64,000 bases of DNA from Rugalucina vietnamica (GCA_964017185.1 OZ024870.1:30155621-30219620), one strand, 5' to 3'. Shown: positions 44,758 to 57,095, counted from the stretch's first letter. The notes: generated from the letters alone by a model not told the origin. Numbers and translations are program-made.

Positions 44758-45443
44758 AGGCTGCCCCAAGTCTGTCTTGAAAATTGCTAGGCCATTACAT
44801 GACTGCCCCAAGTCTGTCTTGAAAATTGCTAGACTGTTGTCAGGCTGCCCCATGTCTGTCTTGAAAATTGCTAGGCCATTGTCAGGCTGCCCCAAGTCTG
44901 TCTTGAAAATTGCTAGGCCATTGTCAGGCTGCCCCAAGTCTGTCTTGAAAATTGCTAGGCTGTTGTTGGGCTGCCCGAAGTCTGTCTTGAAAATTGCTAG
45001 ACTGTTGTTAGGCTGCCCCAAGTTTGTCTTGAAAATTGCTAGACTGTTGTCAGGCTGCCCCAAGTCTGTCTTGAAAATTGCTAGACTGTTGTTTGGCTGC
45101 CCCAAGTCTGTCTTGAAAATTGCTAGACTGTTGTCAGGCTGCCCCAAGTCTGTCTTGAAAATTGCTAGACTGTTGTTAGGCTGCCCCAAGTCTGTCTTGA
45201 AAATTGCTAGACTGTTGTAAGGCTGCCCCAAGTCTGTCTTGAAAATTGCTAGGCCATTGTCAGGCTGCCCCAAGTCTGTCTTGAAAATTGCTAGGCCATT
45301 GTCAGGCTGCCCCTAGTCTGTCTTGAAAATTGCTAGACTGTTGTTAGGCTGCCCCAAGTCTGTCTTGTAAATTGTTAGACTGTTGTTAGGCTGCCCCAAG
45401 TCTGTCTTGTAAATTGCTAGACTGTTGTCAGGCTGCCCCAAGT
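44758..45443. repeat. 42-bp minisatellite, about 16 units
   Basis: Consensus starts GGCTGCCCCAAGTCTGTCTT, continues GAAAATTGCTAGACTGTTGT and recurs every 42 bp. Because 42 is divisible by three, long open frames exist on both strands (167 and 182 codons) encoding a 14-residue repeat. No upstream gene signal supports translation. Confidence 0.95.
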
Positions 45444-45467
45444 GCTAGGCATACAACATCATTCCCA

Positions 45468-46770
45468 GCAAAGACTCCCAAATAATGGACTTCAGAGCAT
45501 CAGGCACAGCAGACTCCAGAATAATAGACTCTAGCACATCCGGCACAGGAAAGACTCCCCAATTATGGACTTCAGAACAGCAGAACCAGCAAAGACACCC
45601 GAATAATGGACTTCAGAACATAGAGACTCCAAAATAATGAACCTCAGAACAGAAGGCACAGCAAAGACTCCAGAATAATGGACTTCAGAACAAAAGGCAC
45701 AGCAAAAGACTCCAGAATAATGGACTTCAGAACAGAAGGCACAGCAAAAGACTCCAGAATAATGGACTTCAGAACAGAAGGCACAGCAAAAGACTCCAGA
45801 ATAATGGACTTCAGAACAGAAGGCACAGCAAAAGACTCCAGAATAATGGACTTCAGAACAGAAGTCACAGCAAAGACTCCAGAATAATGGACTTCAGAAC
45901 AGAAGGCACAGCAAAGACTCCAGAATAATGGATTTCAGAGCAGAAGGCACAGCAGAGACTCCAGAATAATGGACTTCAGAACAGAAGGCACAGCAAAGAC
46001 TCCAGAATAATGGACTTCAGAACAGAAGGCACAGCAAAGACTCCAGAATAATGGACTTCAGAACAGAAGTCACAGCAAAAGACTTCTGAATAATGGACTT
46101 CAGAACAGAAGGCACAGCAAAGACTCCAGAATAATGGACTTCAGAACAGAAGGCACAGCAGAGACTCCAGAATAATGGACTTCAGAGCAGAAGGCACAGC
46201 AAAAGACTCCAGAATAATGGACTTCAGAACAGAAGGCACAGCAAAGACTCCAGAATAATGGACTTCAGAACAGAAGGCACAGCAGAGACTCCAAAATAAT
46301 GGACTTCAGAACAGAAGGCATAGCAGAGACTCCAAAATAATGGACTTCAGAGCAGAAGGCACAGCAAAGACTCCAGAATAATGGACTTCAGAACATAAAG
46401 ACTCCAGAATAATGGACTTCAGAACAGAAGGCACAGCAGAGATTCCAGAATAATGGACTTCAGAACAGAAGGCACAGCAGAGACTCCAGAATAATGGACT
46501 TCAGAACAGAAGGCACAGCAAAGACTCCAGAATAATGGACTTCAGAACAGAAGGCACAGCAGAGACTCCAGAATAATGGACTTCAGAACAGAAGGCACAG
46601 CAAAGACTCCAGAATAATGGACTTCAGAACAGAAGGCACAGCAAAGACTCCCAAATAATTGACCTAAGAACATAAGGCCTGGAAAGTCTCCCAAGTAATG
46701 GAAATACAAACTTCAAGCCTTGGAAAGTCTCCTGAATAATGGACTTCAAAACATCAGGCACAGCAGACTC
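45468..46770. repeat. 41-42-bp minisatellite, about 30 units
   Basis: Consensus GACTCCAGAATAATGGACTT followed by CAGAACAGAAGGCACAGCAA. Unit length alternates between 41 and 42 by one A in the AGCAAA(A)GA stretch. Outer units at both edges are more diverged (TCCCAAATAATGGAC), the usual pattern for arrays that turn over in the middle. Unrelated in sequence to the adjoining 42-bp array. Confidence 0.95.
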
Positions 46771-46937
46771 CCAAAGACTCTTTTACGAATTATAATGCAA
46801 AAATACATTTCTTATGATAATTATGGCAAATAATAATGTAACACATTTTATTGTTTCTTTATCTTATATTCAACAAAATCTTTACATCTTCACAAAGACA
46901 AGAGGACCCTACTGAATATTTGTATAATATGATCCAT

Positions 46938-47131
46938 CACAAAACATTGTCTTCAGGGCTTCCAATGAGGTCCAACACAAGTCGGCCTGTAAAGTCATAG
47001 AAGATGACTAAAAGCTCAAAATTTATGATTTATGAGGAAGGCGGATTCTACTATATCCATGAAGGTAAAACAAAGATGCTGAACAACAGTGCCATTATGG
47101 AATAAAAACTGGTTTTTCTATGATGTGGTTC
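46938..47131 (-). mobile_element. Decayed MITE-A copy
   Basis: CTTCAGGGCTTCCAATGAGG, CCAACACAAGTCGGCCTGTA and AAAACTGGTTTTTCTATGAT follow the family body. The palindrome is nearly gone. Confidence 0.6.
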
Positions 47132-47328
47132 ATAATTGTGTTAATATCTAGCAAAAATCTGTCATAATTTAACTCCTTCTGCTTTGTTTAGTCTACAGGA
47201 TAACACCTTTATCATAAATTAATTCAGAATTATTGGACCCCTACATGACAAATTAATTTTATCTGTGGTCATCTATAAACAATGTAAACTAACTAAAGTT
47301 GCCCCACATAGGCATGTTGTCAATATAT

Positions 47329-47562
47329 GAGCCGCCTCGTGGGAAAACCAACAATGTGGTTTTTGAACAGGTCCGACACAAATCAGGCTGTACAGTCACA
47401 GAAGCAGGCTAGAAGCTTGAAATTTCGGATTTAAGAAGACGAGGAATAGTACTCTCTGTGTAGCGAAAACAAAGGCGCTGATCAGCTTCGCGGTTACCGC
47501 GAAGCTGATCTGCGTCTTTGTTTTTGCCTATGCAGATTGTTGGTTTTCCCATGAGGCGGCTC
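47329..47562 (-). mobile_element. MITE-A
   Basis: ATAT on both flanks, full length, with a clean palindrome at about 47464-47526. One of the best preserved copies. Confidence 0.92.
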
Positions 47563-47878
47563 ATATATCAATATGCTTGTAAATTGTTACAATGTTATGT
47601 TATCGGCCTGACAGCTTGCTCAGTAAGTGTCCAATTCATCTGAAAAACTGTTGACTGTGCCATTAAAAGACTGGTCACAAATAAGCAAAAATTTCTCAAC
47701 TCAGACTTGTGTTTAATTGCAAAAAAAATAGTTTTTATTTGTTAGATTTATTTGTTTGCTTTACATCCCAGTCACCAGCTATGGTCATTTCAGACTTTTG
47801 TTATTGAAAGGGACATAATTCTATAAATCAACCACACAAATATTCCTTTTCACAACAATAGTCCGGCAGAACCTTCAT

Positions 47879-48560
47879 TGGACCTGGATTTGGAGTACAT
47901 AGAAAATGTTTTTAGATATTTGGAAAGCTGAGGTCTTCTACATTAAGAATCCGGTGGGTGACATCTTGTCACCATTGAGCAATTTGAGAAATTCAAGATG
48001 GCGTCCAAGATGGCCGCACTTATACGGAAAACAGTAGTTTCCATGGAAATAATCATATTTTGAGAGACTTTTAAATATGGGATCACTTGTATTTGAAAGC
48101 TGAATCAATTGTATATTGAAATTGGTGCAAGAAAACAGACATTGTATGGAGAGCATCCAAGATGGCCGCCAGAATTAAGGAAAAATACATTTTTGAAAAG
48201 AGGTGATTTCAAGACAAATGAATTTCTTAAACCAAACAGTTTGGTGGCATTTTTTTAACATTTAAGACTCCGATGGATGTCATCTCATCACCGTTTAACA
48301 CTTTAAAAAAATTCAAGATGGCATTCAGAATGTTTGCTCGTATATGGAGAACAGCGATTGCCATGTAAAAATCGTGTTTTGCCAGATGTAAGACCTGAAA
48401 TTACTCACATTTAAAGGCTGCGCTAGTCTGTGTAGATTGAAACCAGTTCAAAAATTCACAAAGTATGGAGATCATCTAAAATGGCCGCCAGAATAAAGGA
48501 AAATGCAATATTAAAAAGTGCTGATATCGAAACCAAAGAATTTCTCAAACCAATCAGTAA
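47879..48560 (+). repeat. Left inverted arm
   Basis: Three internal modules each carry CAAGATGGC or AAATGGCCGCC motifs, spaced by 150-350 bp. The inner end of the arm is approximate. Confidence 0.75.
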
Positions 48561-49382
48561 AGTGGCAATTTTTGTTAACATCAGTCAAAGAATAAGTCCG
48601 AATAGATACAAGTATTTTTGAAATCTGTATTGACTTATGGACATCATTTGAAAAATTGAATATGTTAATGACTCCTGCAGTTTAAAATGCCATTAAAACA
48701 AACGCAATATCAGTGCTTTATATGCTAATTACTCGTTCTCCATAATTTGAAACTGTTCTGAAAATATCTGTTTTGGCTCAAAACTATGATACAAATATGG
48801 TTTCCCATTCCCTTTATTGTTTTCAAGACATCCGTGAATCAGAAACCACAGAACAGAAAACATTTACCCTACGATATGGCATTTACCCAATTCTATTAAC
48901 CCATACGTAATTGGCAGCCATTTATTAGAAACATTCATACATATAAAATAGGAACATAATTGATGATTGCATTTATATACGTAGTCGTGTCAGTCATAAG
49001 GGGCCATAATGCTCAGTGGCAGGGCTATAAGTCAGAATTTAGATTTTTATCAACATTTAAGTATCAATTTGCAATTTATATGTGAAATGTTTTATTTTTC
49101 TCAAGAAAATGTACTGACAACCATTCTGCTGAAGGTACTTGTACTTGAACCAATGATACCCTTTAATAGGCCATATATTATATAATTATTAATTAAAAGG
49201 TTACCTTTTTCTTGCCCCAATAGGTCTAAAACTAGAACAACTGGAAGAAAATAATAGTTGGCAACTTTTCTCTTAAGCTTTGTTTGTAGATCATTATCAT
49301 GAAGTAAAGGTCAACTTGATTCATTTTTGTCATGATGACTTTGGAGTATGACTTACGAAGACCCAGTGTTTGACCCCCACGC

Positions 49383-50070
49383 ATGTATGTTTCAGTCCAT
49401 GCAGCCTATGGTCGTTCTTCTCTCACTAATGAGAAAGACCATCGTTATTTCTTGAATAAGGTTCATGTGTGTTGGAGGCTTACTAGGCCAATTCTAGCTC
49501 TAAACTGCCGGTTGCAAGAAGAACAAGTCCGTGTCGTGGAACCTGCTGGTGGTCCATTGGTCTTGACTTTGCATTCTCTACGCTTTTTTTTTCAGCTTTA
49601 CAGATTCTCTTTTTTTCACAGAGAGCTGCTCCTTCGTTTATGAGACCTCGCCACTGATCGCTCCTATGTAGTCTGTTCCCAAGAAAACATTGGTATTTTG
49701 AAATCCTTTAGAGAGGCTTTGAAAGTGTCTTTCTAGCATTTCTTCTGGCCACATTGAGAGCGATTTCCCTCCTGTTTTTCATAAAAAAAAAACCTCTTTG
49801 GAAGTCGCGCATCAGGCATTCGTATAACATGGCCAGTCCACCTTAGCTGTGCTAGCTTTAAGATTGTATGCATGTTTTGCATCCCTGCTTTGTTCAGGAC
49901 CTCTGTGTCCGGAATCTTGTCTTGCCACTTGATATTTAACAGCTTTTCTAACAGCTTAAGTGGAAATGGTGAAGTCACTTTGCATGACGTCCCGATCTCA
50001 CATGCATACAAGAGGATTGGCAGAACCACAGCCTTGTAGACTTTCAGCTTGGTTTCGAGCTTGATTCCAA
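49383..50070 (-). pseudogene. LINE reverse transcriptase C-terminal fragment
   Basis: From 50067 the minus strand reads KLKVYKAVVLPILLYACE, then after a gap IKWQDKIPDTEVL and LRWTGHVIRMPDARLPKR, the segment found C-terminal to the RT domain in many non-LTR retrotransposons. Further down, after frameshifts and stops, CSSCNRQFRARIGLVS is the C-x2-C motif at the end of such proteins. The RT catalytic region and endonuclease are missing. It is 5'-truncated and inactive; the family is not resolved. Confidence 0.85.
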
Positions 50071-51589
50071 CCTATAATATCTGAATGTATACCATTTAGT
50101 AGTCCATGCATATTTTCTAGACCAATGATACATGAAAGTGTGTATATAGATTGTTTGTCAGGAGAACCCACTGTTCTACAATTAAAAGAGATAGTGTATA
50201 TTCTTCTGAATGAGCTATATTGGTGCCAATGTTTATTTAATTTGTTTATTAAATTTATGAGCCCACTTGTGCAATATGCTCCAATGATCAATGGACTGCC
50301 ATAATAAGATGAGTATCTCATCGCTTTATGGGATAATACAGAGGCTCCTAAAGGATAATGCATGTGCTGACAATGTTTGTTAGTTTTATCGGCCCTTATT
50401 ACCTTTACAGTAAAACTGTCCCCCCCCCTGCAATATTGAGTTTTCGTTTTGGAACCCTAACTATATTCAGAGCCATTGTCTGGTCATCAGTTTTTCTAGT
50501 AGCATGTTCCATATCAGTTATCAGCTAATGACTTTTAATCAATAGTTGTACATGCTTTTACAGTAATCATAGTTTAAACATTTTTATTGTCATCTCAAAG
50601 ACAAAGGGATTGGGATCCAAGTTCTGACAGCATTAGTTACAGCCCGCCCCCTTAAATCATTATCATAGGGCACTTGGATCTACAAGACTTTGCTGTTTGT
50701 CTTCCAGAATAAAAGATTCATACATGTATATGAGAAAAGATACATGTATGTAGGCCTACAGATAATGAGACATAAAACTCAAAATTTTGAACCATCATTT
50801 TTAGGCTAGTTCGCTGTGAACTACATGTCCTGTATTTTGTAGTGATTTGTCAACAGAACTTTAACTTTTATACTTCGTGAGGTATCGCATTACTTGTTTG
50901 TTTAATTGCTTATGCTGGTACCTTATGTCCCAGTTTTGGTCATATTGGGACTTCTGCCAAACTTTAGGATGTCATGACTCAATATGTGCTTGTAAATATA
51001 ACCACTTAAGTTAACAACTAAGGCTTGCATGTATGTATGGTTTTACTTTTACCACTTTCCTTGGGCAGGCTAAGGCCTTCTGTGCTGTAAACCATTAATC
51101 AGATGGTCTCTCATTAGATTTTATAAAATTTGCCTGGAGACAAAACAGCTAATATATTTCTCTTGACCCCATTGGGCGGGGCCCACATTCCCTCTTGTCC
51201 ACCCTTCTGTAATATTTTGCATGTAGTATAAAAGGAAATATATTCCCCGTCATTTTAGGTTGTGACAGAAATATGGGTTGTTTGTGTTTCCAGATAAAAC
51301 TAACTGACAAGCCTTTTGATAACTGGTCTGAACCAGCCCGTGAAAAGTGGTTTATACAAATGAAAACAAATCTGAGATCCTTTAAAAGCATTTATATTTA
51401 TAAGCATGAGTTGTTTAATTTAGTGTTTGTAGTTTTATTTTAGTATGTTTTGGATGTCATGGCATCCCGATGTTTGATAAAATTTGCATAAAATGTAGGT
51501 AAAATACCTACATGGCAATATCGGTTGACTTGAGCGTAAAGCAACAAAACAAACAAACAAGCCAAAAATTGTAAAAAATATTCTTTGAT

Positions 51590-52153
51590 GCGGTGGCATT
51601 CTTAGATGCACTCCTCACATGGTATTGATTGACTGAATTCAGGTGTTAAATATGCAAGAACATGAATATTTGATTGGTAATTACTTTTGACATATACGAG
51701 CAGCCATCTTGAATGCCATCTGGAATGCCATCTGGAGTTTCTTAATTTGCTTAAGGTGACAAGATGTCATCCACTGGATCCATAAACATTTTCAAAATTG
51801 CAACCATGTTGTTTGGTTTGAAAAAATTTGGATCTTTCAAATACTGTTTTTCCTTACTTTTGGCAGCCATCTTTGATGCCCCCTTTACAGTGTATATTTC
51901 CTTGCCCTCATTTTAATGTAAAATTAATTCAGTTTTTAAATACAAGTGATTCCATGTCTAAAAGTCTGTCAAAACATGATTATTTCACAGGAAAATAGCG
52001 TTTTCTGTATATAGGCAGCCATCTTGGACGCCATCTTGAATTTCTCAAATTGCTCAATGGTGACAGGATGTCACCCATCGGATTCCTAATGTAGAAGACC
52101 TCAGCTTTCCAAATATGTAAAAACATTTTCTATGTACTTTAAATCCAGGTCCA
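51590..52153 (-). repeat. Right inverted arm
   Basis: Inverted counterpart of 47879-48560. On this arm the motif appears as GCCATCTTGGACGCCATCTT. Confidence 0.8.
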
Positions 52154-52317
52154 CCTCAAATATCCCAAATGGCTACAGGACTACAAGTGCACAAGTCTAT
52201 GTCGAGCAAATTTTGCTTATGACATTCGGCGTTTTACGAATGCGCGAATCGATATATCAAATGCGCAGAATTTTTTTTACGAATGTGCGGAAAAAAGACT
52301 ATCAAATGCGTGTTTAA

Positions 52318-53273
52318 GGATGTTCGCGACCAATGAAAAAGTATTCAAACTTTTTTTCAAACTTTTTTTCTAACCCCTCTTTTTTGATTCCAAAATACAA
52401 CACAAGACATTTGATAACAAAATAAATATAGGGTAGTGTGCATTTTTTCAAGCTACAGGCCTCTGAATGAGACCTCTGAGCACCATGTTTTAAATTAAGT
52501 AAAATTAATTTATTTTTTAATTCTTTGAAACATACCTGTCTTGAACTAACATATATTTAGAATGCTTTCAAAACTCATAGTATTCACGTATCGCAGACTA
52601 TTTTGGACCAAAAGCAAAGCAAAATTTGCAACTTGAAGTGGATGACAAAATTTTACGATTCCTTTTCCAACCCTACCCCCTTACTTGAAAAGTCGGAAAA
52701 TAGCAATATTTTGAAATGTGCCAAACCCATATTTGTTGATTCAAACTTTTTCTTGTATTTTCACACAACATAGAACTTGGTAATATTGTTCGAATAAAAG
52801 AAAGAACTATATAGGGTAGTGTGCATATAAGAGAGAACCAACAACTTGAAAATCGCCATTTTCAGCCTTTTTTCGGCTGTTTTGTTTCTTAAAGCCCATT
52901 TCATAAAACCACCTTAAATTTTATAACCAGCACACCAAAGACCCAAAGACTGACTTAGAAGACCATGTACACATATACTGCAGCTAAAATAAACATCGAA
53001 CTAGTGCAATTAATTTGAAGATGTGTAATATTCAAGTTTAATCTACCCTACCCCCTAAATTTTACTGACAACTAAAATTTTCTGAAATGTTGCAGAAAAT
53101 GGGGTGAAAAAATGAAGTTTCTTTGATTGACAATTTTCAATGCTCATTCAATGCATATCATCAATATGTATCCAATTATAAAATATTAGGAAAATATCTG
53201 CAGCCGTTTACGAGATATTTAACAAAAGAAAAACCAGAAGTTCCGAAATGTCAAATGTTAGCAGCGAACATCC
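52318..53273. mobile_element. 956-bp TIR element with TTAA target duplication
   Basis: GGATGTTCGC at the left and GCGAACATCC at the right are each bordered by TTAA. The interior repeats GGGTAGTGTGCAT and CCCTACCCCCT in opposite senses. It has no transposase frame. TTAA fits piggyBac or Kolobok; the GG start favours Kolobok, as inference. The flanking DNA on both sides carries AAATGCGC/GCGCATTTGATA motifs, so an older inverted-repeat element may surround it. Confidence 0.8.
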
Positions 53274-53649
53274 TTAAATTGCGCGGAAATTAACTGCTTT
53301 TAAAGGTATACCCATGCTATGATTGTAGCTCGCTATCAAGACCAGAGAAATTTTAAAATCCATGATGGTTAAAACAATATTCTTGCATAAAATACAAGTT
53401 AAAAACACTTTTAAAACGTCTAAAACCTATAAAAGCATGTTAAAATATGACTGACATAACGGTCGTACCTGTCCAAAGCCAGTGTGAACATACATGTAGG
53501 TTACCCGAGTGATTTTCGGCTCAATACCCTAAAGGCCATTCGCGCATTTGATACCTCCATTTCATGCGCAATTCAAACAACGTCATGGTATGATTTTCGC
53601 GCAAATGATATACAGCCATGACACTGTGTGAAAAGTCCAAAAAAAATAT

Positions 53650-53887
53650 GAGCCGCCGCATGGGAAAACCAACAATCTGCATAGGCAAAAACAAAGGCGC
53701 AGATCAGCTTCGCAGTCACTGCAAAGCTGATCAGTGCCTTTGTTTTCACTAAACTGATAGTGCAATTCCTCTACTTTCTAAATTCAAAATTTCCAGCCTC
53801 TAACCATCTTTTGTGGCTGACTGTACAGCCCGGTTTGTGTCGGACCTGGTCGGAACCCAAATTGTTGATTTTCTCACACACAGGCTC
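53650..53887 (+). mobile_element. MITE-A
   Basis: ATAT on both flanks. The left and right ends are different subtypes (GAGCCGCCGCATGGG against TCTCACACACAGGCTC). Confidence 0.9.
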
Positions 53888-54409
53888 ATATTAGAAAACT
53901 ATTTTAGACACAAAGTGGAGTGAGGGATTCTATGAGGGCTCCCACTCGTATATCTTGAGTAAAGTACATGTATTAACAGAGTGAATCCACATTTATAACA
54001 AAGAAAATCCACATTTAGGCAAGGCCCTTAAGCTGCGTATTTGCGTGTCAAAAGCTTCTGAAAAATAAATCACAATTTTATATTTTATTGTACTGCATGT
54101 AGTGAAGAAATGTGAAACTTTAAATATAGACAAACGATACTTCACACACTTACTATCTTTTTAAACTGAAGATGGGTAAATTATAGCTTTGATCAAACAA
54201 TTGAGCTCTGTTCGAACAGTGGAACAAATTGTGTTGTCATATTACAAATATATCCTGGGAAATGTTTTTTCTTCAAAAGTTAAAATAAAGACTTAATTGC
54301 TCTTTGGTTAATTAAGTGTGATTGTTAACTTGATAAGCAGCTGGAAAATACATGAATATCAGAATACCAAGAATGTATTTTAATCTTATACCCCTGTGAA
54401 ATAAAAAAA

Positions 54410-54672
54410 CAAGAAGCCCAAAGGACAACCATTGCTCACCTGAGAGTCAATAAGTACAGTCACTGGACAAAAGAAAGTAGTTGCGGTTAATTTTCACCAG
54501 TTCTGGAGAAGATTTTTTAAGGGTTTTATCATTATATGGGCATGGTGGCCATCTTGGTCATGTGACCTGGAATATTAAATACACAGCGTTTCAGAGAAGA
54601 TCTGCACGGATGGACATGGCTTGAGCATCATCCTATAAGCTCACCTTGTGAGCCTTCGGCTAAGGTGAGCTA
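54410..54672 (+). mobile_element. Short Helitron-like (pearl-related) element
   Basis: Left GCCCAAAGGACAACCATTGC then TCACCTGAGAG; right CCTATAAGCTCACCTTGTGA then GCCTTCGGCTAAGGTGAGCT. No core array. The interior matches the TGGCCATCTTGGTCATGTGA stretch of 35531-36427. Confidence 0.72.
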
Positions 54673-54756
54673 AACAATCAAGGCAATCGCAATCCTATCT
54701 GCTGTTGACAGAACCAATCGACAAGACGCCACTGAGTCCTTTGTACCTGTTAGTAG

Positions 54757-54921
54757 GTTGGTTATGTGGTTTACATCCCACACAAAAGCTAAGGTTATAT
54801 GGAGACTGGACGTTAATTTAATGTTTCATCTGAAGGTCTTATGGGCCCAGGATCCAAACCCATATGATCCCTGTATTACAAGCCATATGGCTTTATATAA
54901 CCATTAAATCACAAGCGCTTG
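54757..54921 (-). mobile_element. tRNA-derived SINE, type 2
   Basis: On the minus strand a degraded head (TTTAATGGTTATATAAAGCC, GGGTTTGGATCCTGG) precedes a body ending CTCCATATAACCTTAGCTTT. The tail motif is shared with 62099-62210 and 63050-63194. Confidence 0.65.
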
Positions 54922-55203
54922 GGACAGCCTTTCAGTCAGGGCTGAGTAATCTAGTCATGATTTTACTTATGCACAATCCCTGCATTGTGCCTTTGGTTTA
55001 ATCAGTCAACAATTTTTTAGAAAACTTGGGACTTTCCAGAATGACTTGCATAATATAGGTAACAATAAATAAGACTGCCAGACAGGTGCACTGTCAAATG
55101 GTATATACTAATTGTTACCATACAGAACAAATGACAGGTTTTGATAGTCATGGTAACAGACATTGAATAGTGTGGATTTCAAATGCATAAAATGGGCCCT
55201 GTC

Positions 55204-55424
55204 ATGAGTGATACTCATTTACACATGCACAAACTGAGGGAGATCATCTGCACAATATAACTGCGCAGTTGATCAGAGACTTTGTTTTCGATCCATGGAT
55301 GGAGCAAACCCACAACTTTATAAATCTTAAATTTCAAGCCTCAAGCCACTTTTTGTGACTGTACAGCCGTGTTAGTGCCAGAACTGGTAGAAGACTCAAA
55401 AATATGTTTTCATGCGTCATAGCA
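55204..55424 (+). mobile_element. Decayed MITE-A copy
   Basis: CTGCGCAGTTGATCAGAGAC, TTTGTTTTCGATCCATGGAT and TTGTGACTGTACAGCCGTG keep the family order. Confidence 0.6.
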
Positions 55425-55596
55425 CAAATAAAGTGGCAACCCCAATCAGCAGATCTGTGGAGAGACCACCAATGTTAGTAGTATCTTGTTCCTATTGCTG
55501 TATATTAGACACCAAAAATGATGTGTATCAATAAAATTATTGTGTCAAAATTCAAATTATGCAACAATTTTTAGCTTCTCTAAGTCAGAAAGTAGT

Positions 55597-55680
55597 GAAA
55601 TGTGGTGGACTCCCGAGTCAAGAGGCTCTCATGCTTGGGCAGCAGTGTTGTGTCCTAGAGCAAGATCTTAAAGGCAAGAT
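55597..55680 (+). repeat. SINE body fragment
   Basis: AGCAGTGTTGTGTCCTAGAG and CAAGATCTTAAAGG match the TTGTGTCCTTCAGCAAGACA segment of type 1 SINEs. The head and tail are absent. Confidence 0.45.
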
Positions 55681-55685
55681 GCATC

Positions 55686-55963
55686 CATTATGCAAACTTG
55701 CCCATGCAATACACAGAGACTTTTTGAGCTTCAAAAATTGAAAATTTTCAGCTGAAAATTTTTTATATTTTTCTTATTTTTGCTCAAAACATAGATTGTG
55801 TTTACACGTTAGAACCGCCTCGCCGAGGCGGTTCTAACGAGTACCCATAATCTATGTTTTGGAGCAAAAATAAGAAAAATAGGTATACCCCTGCATACCT
55901 CAGTTTTACTATATAAAAGTGGGGTTTGAGGGGTATACTTTGCACGGACATGTTTTCCTGATG
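55686..55963 (-). mobile_element. PAL-C element
   Basis: Reverse orientation, intact palindrome TTAGAACCGCC-TCGCCGA-GGCGGTTCTAA, and right end ACATGTTTTCCTGATG. Confidence 0.88.
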
Positions 55964-56062
55964 CTCCTCATAATACTGGTATATAGTCAGGAAGCAATGG
56001 CTCTGTCCCAGCATGCCTGAAAATTGTTGACAAGGATGTATAAACCGCACTGTCCTTTTGAA

Positions 56063-56222
56063 GCCTCGATCTTTGGCCTAGTGGCTAACCCACTCGCCTT
56101 GTAAAGCAGTGGTCGAGGGTTTATCTCAGGCTACTCATATATTTTGGATGTGACTTAAAACTGAGGTTCCATCTTCATATAACTTCACCTGTTGAGTGGG
56201 GTATCAAATAAACCAACCAACA
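56063..56222 (+). mobile_element. tRNA-derived SINE, type 2
   Basis: Head TTGGCCTAGTGGCTAACCCA and GTGGTCGAGGGTTTATCTC (A- and B-box like), then a body with TTCCATCTTCATATAACTTC and tail AAATAAACCAACCAAC. Confidence 0.72.
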
Positions 56223-57095
56223 CTGTCTTTTGGCAACCTCCTGGAGACAGCTTACCAGTTCTAAGTGCAAATTTTTGGCTAGTAACTGACATATTTGTTC
56301 ATATGTGAGAACTAGATCAAGGTATTTTCACACACATTTTTCACTTTGTTTTGCAACAAAGATCAGGTATATGTTTTGAAAACAAGAAAATACTAAAAAG
56401 GTCAACCATATACAGCATCTGCAGTTTAAAATTCATCACGCATCTTACGAAATTAACAGTACTCAAAATTTGGGTAATTTCAATTCAACTTTTCTCAGAG
56501 CCAAGTGAAGCGTTGAATTTAAAATTTAAGTTATTCAAAATGTATGTACAATAATGATGTTAAATTTCTGGACTGTTAAGCTTGGGAAAATAGTTCAGGC
56601 CCAAAGTGGGGCCTGGCTCTTTTGACTTGGCTTTAATTTGATAGCATTACAGGACTTGTTTTGAAATAAAATTCTTATTCCAATTTCCAAATTAACTTTT
56701 TTTATGTTTTAAGTCAAAAGTTTTTCTTCAAGTAATAGTCCCAAAAATTTGACATCAGAATATGTCTATCTTTAGAGCTAAGAAAAAGCAACCAAACCAA
56801 CTAGACTTTTTAAACCACAACATGCTACTTATAGAGCTCCAGCCCACTTGACATGCTGAAAGAACCCTAAAATGCCAGGGAAAAATGACCAAACCCAGGT
56901 TGTACCTTCTATTCAAATCATACACTAAAATTTTCAAAAAAAAACTGTTGTTGAAAAGAAAGACGATGGTATTGTCAGAGATCAAAGTCCAATCTACACA
57001 ATTGTGCAAGGTCCCTAAAGCGTAGACAGCGTCAACCGTTAGCTTATTAACTTGCACAATTAAGTCCACCACCCATGGACAACGGCACTTTATTA
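56223..57095. other. No recognised feature
   Basis: A/T-rich. A SINE-like fragment may lie near 56225-56290 (CTTACCAGTTCTAAGTGCAA, inverted). A 116-codon minus-strand frame at 56755-57105 has no identifiable family. Confidence 0.5.

Larger units (their letters stand above)
47879..52153. mobile_element. 4.3-kb element with inverted arms over 500 bp
   Basis: The left arm (47879 to about 48560) and right arm (about 51590-52153) are inverted copies beginning TGGACCTGGATTT. They share TTTGGAAAGCTGAGGTCTTC, CACCATTGAGCAATTTGAGA and AATTCAAGATGGCGTCCAAG, at roughly 85 percent identity by eye. Each arm contains repeated AAGATGGC-type modules. The interior holds a dead LINE fragment, A/T-rich sequence and no transposase. 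No target duplication is certain. Confidence 0.8.

Noticed and set aside
44717..45273. 167- and 182-codon frames on both strands with a 14-residue repeat
   Set aside because: Both result from a 42-bp minisatellite with no in-frame stop; no gene context.
45644..45887. Short repeated-peptide frames on both strands
   Set aside because: Products of the adjacent minisatellite units that happen to be 42 bp.
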